From JAKAKT01 sp041305385 (GTDB lineage: Archaea > Micrarchaeota > Micrarchaeia > Burarchaeales > JAKAKT01): 5,544 nt of DNA. Location of the stretch: positions 1-5,544 of the forward strand of contig JBFYLO010000033.1 of assembly GCA_041305385.1 (NCBI GenBank), read 5' to 3'. Position 1 is the first letter of the stretch. Each line of letters opens with the position of its first letter. Shown here piece by piece: positions 1 through 3,843 of this stretch. The notes below the pieces were generated by a model, which did no database searches, had not been told where the DNA came from, and saw only the letters and a list, made by a program, of their open reading frames with translations. The position numbers and the translations under genes were made by a program.

Positions 1-71
1 AGGTTTATTTTTCTTGCTGCCAACTCCTTTGTGAATTCAAGCCATCCGCATTTGCAGTCGGCTTCTAACAA
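1..71 (-). CDS. Possible start of a small Cys-containing protein, cut by the window edge
   Basis: The minus frame from TTG 71 to the edge is open and reads LLEADCKCGWLEFTKELAARK. The Lys/Glu-rich composition and the C-x-C-G-W element look like a real small archaeal protein, perhaps metal-binding. There is no ATG, and the only start visible is TTG 71 with a poor ribosome site. The frame stays open upstream into the tRNA. About 23 residues are visible, so no family can be assigned. Confidence 0.27.
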   Translation of the reverse strand, partial: MLEADCKCGWLEFTKELAARKIN

Positions 72-101
72 CCCGCAACGATGGCGGTTTGTTTTAACCG
101 C
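70..101. repeat. Short third copy of the hairpin-CGTTGCGGGTT module after the tRNA
   Basis: On the minus strand the tRNA 3' base opens a hairpin GCGGTT-AAAACA-AACCGC (101-84), then CAT, then CGTTGCGGGTT (80-70). The same 11-mer follows the terminator-like hairpin in both 85-bp repeats (485-475 and 1945-1935), one base away. So three transcription units (cmk, cbf5, tRNA) are each followed by a hairpin and this 11-mer. It may be a 3'-end or processing signal. The hairpin itself has no shared sequence. Confidence 0.5.
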
Positions 102-114
102 GCCGGGGATGGGA

Positions 115-200
115 TTTTTGGGCAGCCAAGAGACGAGACGTCTCTCCCTCGTTTCTTTCTTTTTTCCAAGGTTTTTTCTTTCTTTCAAGAAAGAAAAAAG
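115..200 (-). other. tRNA-Ser intron 2, inside the T-loop, 86 nt
   Basis: The left exon ends ATGGG-TTCAAG (211-201) and the right exon resumes T-CCCAT (114-109). Because of flanking A bases the cut could be after position 56, 57, 58 or 59; each gives a 7-nt loop (TTCAAGT or TTCAAAT) and 86 nt removed. The insert holds two perfect hairpins: an 11-bp one (199-189 with 182-172, loop TTGAAA in minus sense) and AGAGACG-TCT-CGTCTCT (145-129). The rest is purine-rich. I find no canonical bulge-helix-bulge at its ends. It is far longer than the other intron and has no room for a homing endonuclease. Confidence 0.75.
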
Positions 201-234
201 CTTGAACCCATGCGGCCCGTGAGGACCATATGCT

Positions 235-265
235 ACCGGGGCAGCCCAAGTTTCCTCGGGCTGAA
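235..265 (-). other. tRNA-Ser intron 1, anticodon loop 37/38, 31 nt
   Basis: It sits after A37, the canonical archaeal site. Inside is a nine-pair hairpin CAGCCCGAG-GAAA-CTTGGGCTG (263-242, one G-U) with a GNRA loop. C32-U33-G34-G35 (271-268) pair with CCGG (239-236), leaving AAUU and CC opposite each other and U-A before the anticodon stem. This is a relaxed bulge-helix-bulge, the kind cut by archaeal tRNA-splicing endonuclease. Removal restores the loop CTGGAAA. Confidence 0.85.
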
Positions 266-328
266 TTCCAGGCATACGCGTTACCAGGTTCCGCCACCCC
301 GGCAAAAACATCAAGACGAACACGAGGA

Positions 329-348
329 CAAATTTCCGCAGAAATTTG
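329..348. promoter_or_regulatory. AAATTT hairpin upstream of tRNA-Ser, possible promoter
   Basis: CAAATTTC-CGCA-GAAATTTG is a perfect 8-bp stem with the same CGCA loop as 1808-1825. On the minus strand both end in AAATTTGTCC, 23 nt before the tRNA 5' end here and 26 nt before the rpl14e ATG there. An AT box about 30 nt upstream suits an archaeal TATA element for the tRNA; for rpl14e it would leave a very short leader. It is not a consensus TATA box, so the promoter role is inference. Confidence 0.4.
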
Positions 349-353
349 GCCGC

Positions 354-428
354 ATTGGAACGAGCAAAGCGATGGAGCAACCGAAGGTTGCGACAGACTT
401 GGACCGAAGGTCCAAGCAGAGTTCCAAT
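354..428. ncRNA. Candidate structured RNA: three-way junction with GAA triloops
   Basis: An outer stem ATTGGAAC (354-361) with GTTCCAAT (421-428) encloses two perfect hairpins: GCAACC-GAA-GGTTGC (377-391) and CTTGGACC-GAA-GGTCCAAG (398-416). Both share the core ACCGAAGGT. A 15-nt single-stranded part (362-376) joins the outer stem to the first hairpin. In the other spacer the same ATTGGAA arm simply closes a 4-nt loop, so this junction looks like an insertion into, or an expansion of, that hairpin. The strand of any transcript is unknown: plus sense would be ended by the hairpin at 486-501, minus sense would be part of a cbf5-tRNA read-through. No known family matched. Confidence 0.5.
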
Positions 429-435
429 CGAGTTA

Positions 436-520
436 GCAAATTCCAATACAAGAACAAACAATCGAAACAACACAAACCCGCAACGTGCGCCTCGGGGCGC
501 AGTTTATTTTTTTTATTTTT
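436..520. repeat. 85-bp exact intergenic repeat, copy 1
   Basis: Identical to 1896-1980 in the same orientation; identity breaks at 435/1895 and at 521/1981. It again sits between a T-rich tract abutting a minus-strand gene's stop (here cbf5) and a field of stem-loops before the next minus-strand gene (here tRNA-Ser). Confidence 0.95.
486..520 (+). terminator. Intrinsic-terminator-like hairpin plus T-tract, copy 1
   Basis: TGCGCC-TCGG-GGCGCA at 486-501 followed by GTTTATTTTTTTTATTTTT. It faces the cbf5 3' end and would end a plus-strand RNA covering the structured region at 329-485, if one is made. Confidence 0.6.
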
Positions 521-597
521 TGCTTCGGGTTGTTCTTTTTTATTTTTTTCTTTTTCTTCGGATTTGTTTGCTTTTTGTTCCTTGTTCGTGCTTTTTG
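521..597 (+). other. T-rich tract (plus) / A-rich 3' flank of cbf5 (minus)
   Basis: About 77 bases of mostly T on the plus strand between the exact 85-bp repeat and the cbf5 stop. It carries the island TTGCTTCGGGTTGTTC followed by T runs, matching 2042-2057 except for two bases. It occupies the same relative place as 1981-2060 but has diverged and differs in length. A minus-strand open frame through it (607-311) begins MLVAKSTNKEQK and is treated as spurious. Confidence 0.75.
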
Positions 598-1557
598 CTA
601 CCAGCATCGGGGATACGTCCCTTTTTTCATAATCACCTTTTCTGTTGTTGCGACAAGCCCCTTCTCCATCGACAGGGCGTTCTCCCAGCCGACGAGAGCT
701 TTCCCGAAGGAAACGAGCTCGTCCTTGAGCGTGAATATGGCGACCTCATCGCCCTGCTTGAACCCTTTCTCCAGCCTCGAGGCTCCGGGTGCAGCCAAGG
801 GCGCGCCCGAGCAAAGGGCCTCGACAGTCTGGTCGGACACCCATATTTTTTTCGCGGAGACAGCGCACTCGAAAGGGAGCATGCATTTGCGAATCTCCCT
901 CTCGTCACCCTTCTCCTTCCAAAGCCAGCAGGCGTCACTCAGGTCTTGAAGCGAATGGGAATCCTTCTCGCTGAATACGCCGGCTTTCGTCCTTCTCAGC
1001 TCGCTCATGTGGGCTCCGCGGCCCGCGAGCTTTCCCATGTCAAAACACAGTTTGCGGACATAGGTTCCTGCCTGGCATCCTACCACGAAGAGAACTTCGG
1101 GTGAGTTAATTTCTAGAATATTAAGGTAATAAACCTTTCTCTTGCGTGGCCGACGAGCGACTGCCGAGCGAACCGGGGGAGTTTGGGTAAGCTCCCCGAC
1201 GAAGGAAGCCATCGTGCGCCTGATTTTCTCCTCCGAGAGCTTCTCGTGGAATCTCATTTCGCAGACATATTCCTTGTCGCACTTCGCGAGGTGCGCCATG
1301 GCCCTTGTCGAGCGATTAACGCCCACTGGCAATACTCCGGATACCCTTGGATCGAGGGTTCCCGAGTGCCCTGCCTTGTCCGAATCGAGGATCCGTTTGG
1401 TCCATGCCGAGACCTCGTGGCTCGAGGGCCCCGGCGGCTTGTCTATGACCGTGACTCCGAGCTCCAGCAATTCGGCAACTGACCTCTCTTCGGGGCGCTT
1501 GCCGTACTGGGGATTGACTTCGAACTCTTTCTTGGTGACTACTTCGCCTGAACCCAT
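598..1557 (-). CDS. cbf5: tRNA/rRNA pseudouridine synthase Cbf5 (TruB family, dyskerin homologue)
   Basis: The product is 319 aa. Cbf5 is the catalytic subunit of archaeal H/ACA RNPs, acting with Nop10, Gar1 and L7Ae on rRNA, and can make pseudouridine-55 in tRNA. VIDKPPGPSSHEV (38-50) is followed by the catalytic motif GHSGTLDPRVSGVLPV (63-78) with Asp69 as nucleophile. KEYV (95-98) supplies the conserved Tyr, and GTYVRKLCFDMG (164-175) is the Arg motif. A PUA domain covers roughly 233-310, and the protein ends with the family-like MKKGTYPRCW. It is complete. The ATG at 1557 is 4 nt past the rpl14e stop, with the GAGG inside that junction too close to be an ideal ribosome site, so reinitiation after rpl14e is likely. 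The TAG stop at 600-598 is followed (minus) by an A-rich tract. Confidence 0.95.
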   Translation of the reverse strand: MGSGEVVTKKEFEVNPQYGKRPEERSVAELLELGVTVIDKPPGPSSHEVSAWTKRILDSDKAGHSGTLDPRVSGVLPVGVNRSTRAMAHLAKCDKEYVCEMRFHEKLSEEKIRRTMASFVGELTQTPPVRSAVARRPRKRKVYYLNILEINSPEVLFVVGCQAGTYVRKLCFDMGKLAGRGAHMSELRRTKAGVFSEKDSHSLQDLSDACWLWKEKGDEREIRKCMLPFECAVSAKKIWVSDQTVEALCSGAPLAAPGASRLEKGFKQGDEVAIFTLKDELVSFGKALVGWENALSMEKGLVATTEKVIMKKGTYPRCW

Positions 1558-1561
1558 GTCC

Positions 1562-1777
1562 TCATGCCAGCGCCTTTAGAGCTTCCTCGTCGCTACCGAA
1601 GTTTATCGTCTCTCCAGTCGGCTCGAGCTGACAGTTGTTGCACTTCCGCCTCTTCTTTCTGCCGGCGCACAGGACTTCGACAAACTTTTCATCGAGGACG
1701 TTAACCACGATGCATTTTTTCCCCGCATCCCTGCCGGCGTTCTTGACGCAAATTCTTCCCTTTTCCATTGAAGCCAT
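1562..1777 (-). CDS. rpl14e: Ribosomal protein L14e (eL14), short form
   Basis: The product is 71 aa. It begins MASMEKGRICVKNAGRDAGKK, close to the archaeal L14e start (A-x-x-E-x-G-R-x-C-V-K-x-A-G-R-x-A-G-K-K-C), a KOW-type beta barrel binding 23S rRNA. GRKKRRKC is followed by a QLEPTGETI segment corresponding to the family's L-E-P-T, and the tail is acidic (SDEEALKALA). It is short for the family. CNNC at 46-49 replaces the usual segment between the basic run and LEPT. I chose ATG 1777 because GAGGTG lies 6 nt upstream; GTG codons at 1786 and 1780 are in frame but fall on or too near that site. The stop lies 4 nt before cbf5. Confidence 0.9.
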   Translation of the reverse strand: MASMEKGRICVKNAGRDAGKKCIVVNVLDEKFVEVLCAGRKKRRKCNNCQLEPTGETINFGSDEEALKALA

Positions 1778-1783
1778 CACACG

Positions 1784-1789
1784 CACCTC
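1784..1789 (-). promoter_or_regulatory. Shine-Dalgarno site of rpl14e
   Basis: GAGGTG on the minus strand, 6 nt before ATG 1777. It selects this start over the in-frame GTG codons upstream. Confidence 0.75.
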
Positions 1790-1807
1790 GTCTCAAACGA
1801 AATGGAC

Positions 1808-1907
1808 AAATTTTCGCAAAAATTTCCAATTTTTGCCCCGAGGCAAAAATGGACATCATTTTCCCGAGAAAATGATTGTGTCCGCATTGGAATTGGCAAA
1901 TTCCAAT
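1808..1907. other. Row of four perfect tetraloop stem-loops between rpl14e and cmk
   Basis: Plus-strand order: AAATTTT-CGCA-AAAATTT (1808-1825), TTTTTGCC-CCGA-GGCAAAAA (1830-1849), ATCATTTTC-CCGA-GAAAATGAT (1855-1876, with GGAC and GTCC outside it also able to pair) and ATTGGAATT-GGCA-AATTCCAAT (1886-1907). All stems are perfect, 7-9 bp, with 4-nt loops and 4-9 nt linkers. Being palindromic they fold on either strand. The run covers most of the left half of the 283-base spacer. I cannot match it to a known RNA family. Confidence 0.8.
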
Positions 1908-1980
1908 ACAAGAACAAACAATCGAAACAACACAAACCCGCAACGTGCGCCTCGGGGCGCAGTTTATTTTTTTTATTTTT
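1896..1980. repeat. 85-bp exact intergenic repeat, copy 2
   Basis: Positions 1896-1980 equal 436-520 base for base, same orientation, 1,460 bp apart. Contents in plus order: the right arm of an ATTGGAA hairpin, a C/A-rich unstructured linker (ACAAGAACAAACAATCGAAA, then CAACACAAACCCGCAACG), the hairpin TGCGCC-TCGG-GGCGCA, and a T-tract. There is no transposase, inverted terminal repeat or target-site duplication. Identity across mostly unpaired linker suggests recent duplication, gene conversion or strong selection. Confidence 0.95.
1946..1980 (+). terminator. Intrinsic-terminator-like hairpin plus T-tract, copy 2
   Basis: TGCGCC-TCGG-GGCGCA (6 GC-rich pairs, 4-nt loop) is followed at once by GTTTATTTTTTTTATTTTT on the plus strand. 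It faces the 3' end of cmk, so it would stop a plus-strand transcript before it runs antisense into cmk. On the minus strand the hairpin is followed by a GT-rich stretch and could mark the end of the cmk message. Confidence 0.6.
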
Positions 1981-2060
1981 ATTTTTTGCCTGTTCTTTTC
2001 CTTTTTTGCTTGTTTTTTTTTGTTTTTTGTTTTTTCTTTTTTGCTTCGGGCCGTTCTTTT
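1981..2060 (+). other. T-rich tract (plus) / A-rich 3' flank of cmk (minus)
   Basis: About 80 bases, overwhelmingly T on the plus strand, broken by short islands such as TTGCTTCGGGCCGTTC and TTGCCTGTTC. The first island recurs as TTGCTTCGGGTTGTTC at 520-535. The tract starts where the exact 85-bp repeat ends and stops at the cmk stop codon. On the plus strand it could be a series of U-rich archaeal terminators; on the minus strand it would be an A-rich 3' untranslated region. Confidence 0.75.
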
Positions 2061-2603
2061 TTATTTTTTATTATTGTGCCTCTTTGATTTCCTGACTGAT
2101 TTCGCAGTGAGTATTATCGCATCGGCAATATCCTCGGGGGGTATCTTGTCGGTCTTTATTATCATCTCGAAAATGCCCCTGTCGCGGATGTCGATGCCGT
2201 AAAGCTGCCTGTAGCGGTTGACGTTGTCCCTGTCCCTTTTCCTCAGGTGCGAAAGGGCTGCCTTGGCGCTTATCCCCTCCCTCTTGGCAATCCTCTTTGC
2301 CCTTGTAACCTCGCCCGCATCCAGCCAGATCCGCAGGTCCGCCTTCTTCACTGTCCAGGGGCCGAGCCAGGTGGTGACCACGCAGTTTCCCCTGTTCGCG
2401 TCCTTCACCACCCTTTTGTCGAACTCCTTGTCGATTCTCGGGTCCTCGCTGGCCATCTTCTGGAATTCCATCAGGTCGACGCCCATGTCCCGGGCATAAT
2501 CCTTGAATGTGTATTCAACGGCCCTGAGGCCGAGCCTCTTGGCGACTGTCTCGCCCACCGTGTTCTTCCCGCTCCCCGACATTCCTGCGATTGCGATTAT
2601 CAT
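2061..2603 (-). CDS. cmk: Cytidylate kinase, archaeal type
   Basis: This 180-aa P-loop NMP kinase is expected to phosphorylate CMP and dCMP with ATP in the cytoplasm. It starts MIIAIAGMSGSGKNTV; the Walker A motif is GMSGSGKNT at residues 7-15, with Asn after the lysine where Thr or Ser is commoner. TWLGPWTVKKADLRIWLDA (78-96) is a core strand region of archaeal Cmk. RKRDRDNVNRYRQLYGID (121-138) gives the conserved R-x-x-D-x-x-R-Y-x-x-x-Y-x-I-D lid pattern. The start at 2603 is set by GGAGGAG 5 nt upstream and the ATGA overlap with the DUF106 stop; a longer frame to 2705 runs over the DUF106 gene. The C-terminus is lysine-rich (RKSKRHNNKK) and its TAA runs straight into an A-rich tract (minus sense). 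Confidence 0.92.
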   Translation of the reverse strand: MIIAIAGMSGSGKNTVGETVAKRLGLRAVEYTFKDYARDMGVDLMEFQKMASEDPRIDKEFDKRVVKDANRGNCVVTTWLGPWTVKKADLRIWLDAGEVTRAKRIAKREGISAKAALSHLRKRDRDNVNRYRQLYGIDIRDRGIFEMIIKTDKIPPEDIADAIILTAKSVRKSKRHNNKK

Positions 2604-3142
2604 TTCTTCTCCTCCGAAATGCCGAGGGCCTTCTTGATTTTCCCGACGGCCCAAAGCCCGAGCTGGGCGAAGAGCCCGATGAAGACCACTGCAACCCAGA
2701 ACCATCCATAGGTGCCGAAAATGCTCCTGAGATTCGGGAACCCGCTGAAATCGAACCTGAGGAAGTTGAGCGGGAAAAGGGGAATCGAAACCGGGGTCTC
2801 GATTTCGAAAACCGGGAACTGGGATTTCAGGAACGAGGGCAGCACGAACAGAACCGGCAGCAGCACAAGGAGGGGCATGAACTGGTATTTCATCGACTCC
2901 ATCATCAGCGTGGGAATCCTCTGCTGGTCCAGCTCGGCCTTTTTTATCTTCGAGTTGTCGCTGCTCTTTACAGCTGCGTAGTAGCGCTTGTTTATATCCT
3001 GCATCTCCGTCTGTATCTCCTTAACGCGAGTCGGGTTGCCGACCTTTTTCTGGACGACATAGGCAAATATCGCATAGAGCGCAGCCGTAATCGTAATGCA
3101 ATAGAAAATAATCGAATACTGCGAGAAAGGCTCTACTTGCAT
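2600..3142 (-). CDS. DUF106 / EMC3-TMCO1-like membrane protein (Oxa1 superfamily)
   Basis: The product is 180 aa with three hydrophobic segments near residues 9-30, 86-106 and 146-166. Between the first and second lies a charged, probably coiled-coil stretch (36-84, containing GNPTRVKEIQTEMQDI). This TM - coiled coil - TM - TM plan, the small size and the place after adkA identify the archaeal DUF106 family, a member of the YidC/Oxa1/Get1/EMC3 superfamily of membrane-protein insertases. A role as insertase partner of the ribosome or SecY is inferred from family and operon. I prefer the ATG at 3142, 10 nt after GGAGG; a TTG at 3148 is also possible (4 nt spacing, two more residues). It overlaps adkA upstream by 10 nt and cmk downstream by 4 nt (ATGA). 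The rpl34e gene often found after DUF106 is absent. Confidence 0.88.
   Translation of the reverse strand: MQVEPFSQYSIIFYCITITAALYAIFAYVVQKKVGNPTRVKEIQTEMQDINKRYYAAVKSSDNSKIKKAELDQQRIPTLMMESMKYQFMPLLVLLPVLFVLPSFLKSQFPVFEIETPVSIPLFPLNFLRFDFSGFPNLRSIFGTYGWFWVAVVFIGLFAQLGLWAVGKIKKALGISEEKK
2609..2615 (-). promoter_or_regulatory. Shine-Dalgarno site of cmk
   Basis: GGAGGAG on the minus strand, 5 nt before the ATG at 2603 and inside the 3' end of the DUF106 gene. It fixes the cmk start at the ATGA overlap. Confidence 0.85.
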
Positions 3143-3696
3143 CCCCAACGCGCCTCCAGAACTTTCCTCGCATCTTCCGCGGCACGCTCGAGCTTTCCGT
3201 CTGCGTTCTCGATTATGGCCGCCGGGGCTCCCGAGATTGCCGAGTATGCGAACAAGTATGATTTGTTTATGTTGATGATTTCCTGAATCTGCTCCTCAGT
3301 CTCCTGGTCCCTGACCCGGGTTGTGTCCTCCTTGCGCCTCCGTATGACGTCTTTGGGCGGGGAGGTTATGAGGACGAGCTGCTCTATCTCAACGCTTTCG
3401 AAAAGGACCTTTGAAAGCCCGGGCATGTAGCCGGCAGGCGTGCTGACGAGGGCATGCGTGTTGAGGATTATTTTGCCCTCCATCTTCCCAAGCGCTTTTG
3501 CAACCTGGGCCTGGAGCTTCTTCTGGTTCTCGAGAGGCATCTTGCGCATCTCGTCCCTGTTCTGGACGAACTTCTCCTTGAGGGCAATCTCCAGCATGAG
3601 GTCGCCGTAGTTTATCTCCTTGCAGCCCATTCCGGCAGTTGCTCTCGAGAGAACGGTGGTTTTCCCCGCGCCTGGAGTTCCAAGAACAATTATCAT
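3133..3696 (-). CDS. adkA: Adenylate kinase, archaeal AdkA type
   Basis: This 187-aa cytoplasmic P-loop kinase is expected to convert ATP + AMP into 2 ADP. It opens with MIIVLGTPGAGKTT, a Walker A motif at residues 6-14. EINYGDLM (27-34) fits the AMP-binding part. NTHALVSTPAGYMPGL (79-94) matches the archaeal AdkA pattern, and RRRKEDTTRVRD (119-130) supplies the arginine-rich lid. The archaeal family is short and trimeric, distinct from bacterial Adk, and this length fits. I place the start at 3696 because GAGGTGA lies 7 nt upstream and the family begins right at the first beta strand; a longer frame back to 3744 adds 16 residues with no support. Position after secY is the usual archaeal place. 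The 3' end overlaps the next gene by 10 nt. Confidence 0.93.
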   Translation of the reverse strand: MIIVLGTPGAGKTTVLSRATAGMGCKEINYGDLMLEIALKEKFVQNRDEMRKMPLENQKKLQAQVAKALGKMEGKIILNTHALVSTPAGYMPGLSKVLFESVEIEQLVLITSPPKDVIRRRKEDTTRVRDQETEEQIQEIININKSYLFAYSAISGAPAAIIENADGKLERAAEDARKVLEARWGCK

Positions 3697-3839
3697 AACA
3701 ACATCACCTCGAACTCGAATGTCCCTCGAGCGGCGAACCCCCACAGCGCGAGTCGGATCGCGCCTGAATGCTCCCCGAGCGGCGAACAGTAATCCCGCGG
3801 GGGCCGAACTGACCGCGAATGCGGGAGGAGCGTTATCAT
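3693..3839 (-). CDS. Doubtful 48-codon ORF filling the secY-adkA gap
   Basis: An ATG 4 nt after the secY stop opens a frame of 48 codons whose TGA overlaps the adkA start as ATGA. It begins MITLLPHSRSVRPP and ends TFEFEVMLL. The start and stop fit a packed operon, and a weak GGGATGAG sits just before the ATG. Against coding: the peptide is Arg/Pro/Ser/Gly-rich and unlike its neighbours, matches no family I know, and is encoded across two 22-bp direct repeats. In GC-rich DNA a 48-codon open frame is not rare. It could equally be a spacer or a remnant of a lost small gene. I give no function. Confidence 0.2.
   Translation of the reverse strand: MITLLPHSRSVRPPRDYCSPLGEHSGAIRLALWGFAARGTFEFEVMLL
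3704..3710 (-). promoter_or_regulatory. Shine-Dalgarno site of adkA
   Basis: GAGGTGA on the minus strand, 7 nt before the ATG at 3696. It decides between this start and the longer frame to 3744. Confidence 0.8.
3717..3787. repeat. Pair of 22-bp direct repeats between secY and adkA
   Basis: Plus-strand 3717-3738 and 3766-3787 both have the form GAATG (5 bases) CGAGCGGCGAAC, differing at 3 of 22 positions, with starts 49 nt apart. Each can form a small GCTC/GAGC-type hairpin. The copies fall in different frames of the doubtful ORF at 3693-3839, so they do not encode a repeated peptide. Function is unknown; a local duplication is the simplest reading. Confidence 0.7.
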
Positions 3840-3843
3840 TTTC

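Larger units (their letters stand above)
101..303 (-). tRNA. tRNA-Ser(GGA) interrupted by two introns
   Basis: Minus strand, 5' end 303, discriminator 101. Acceptor GCCGGGG (303-297) pairs fully with CCCCGGC (108-102). D arm GCG (294-292) with CGC (280-278) and GG in the loop. Anticodon stem TATGC (276-272) with GCATA (233-229). Loop CTGGAA (271-266) + A (234), anticodon GGA at 269-267. Long variable arm GGTCC-TCAC-GGGCC (227-214). T-stem ATGGG (211-207) with CCCAT (113-109). G73 with no encoded CCA. Anticodon GGA, a long variable arm and G73 together mean serine, read for UCU and UCC. The mature length is 86 nt once 265-235 and an 86-nt T-loop insertion are removed. Complete pairing across both gaps argues for a working spliced gene rather than a pseudogene. 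Confidence 0.93.

Noticed and set aside
101..303. tRNA-Leu identity suggested by the D-arm resemblance and long variable arm
   Set aside because: The restored anticodon is GGA and the discriminator is G73, both of serine; leucine would need A73 and an anticodon ending in AG or AA.
311..607. Minus-strand 98-codon ORF with a Lys/Glu-rich start running through the repeat, and the matching open frame after the cmk stop
   Set aside because: Both read the same peptide only inside the identical 85 bp. The shared GAAC-xx-CCCGAAGC island is in different frames in the two copies, copy 2 has no start codon, and the composition is that of an A-rich tract.
346..1104. Long plus-strand ORFs over 346-1104, 485-949 and 1635-2202 with Phe-rich stretches
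   Set aside because: Phe runs come from the T-rich tracts and the rest is antisense to cbf5, rpl14e and cmk, whose products are clearly recognised.
1808..1961. CRISPR-like array
   Set aside because: The hairpins are palindromic but differ in sequence; there is no repeated unit with unique spacers of even size.
436..1980. Composite transposon or MITE bounded by the 85-bp repeats
   Set aside because: The repeats are direct, not inverted. The DNA between them holds core operon genes in normal order, and no transposase or target-site duplication is visible.
2061..2705. Longer cmk starting at 2705
   Set aside because: The extra 34 residues overlap the DUF106 gene in another frame, while ATG 2603 has a strong ribosome site and begins at the P-loop strand as expected.
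3133..3744. Longer adkA starting at 3744
   Set aside because: GAGGTGA is placed for ATG 3696 and the family starts there; the 16 added residues run over a direct repeat.
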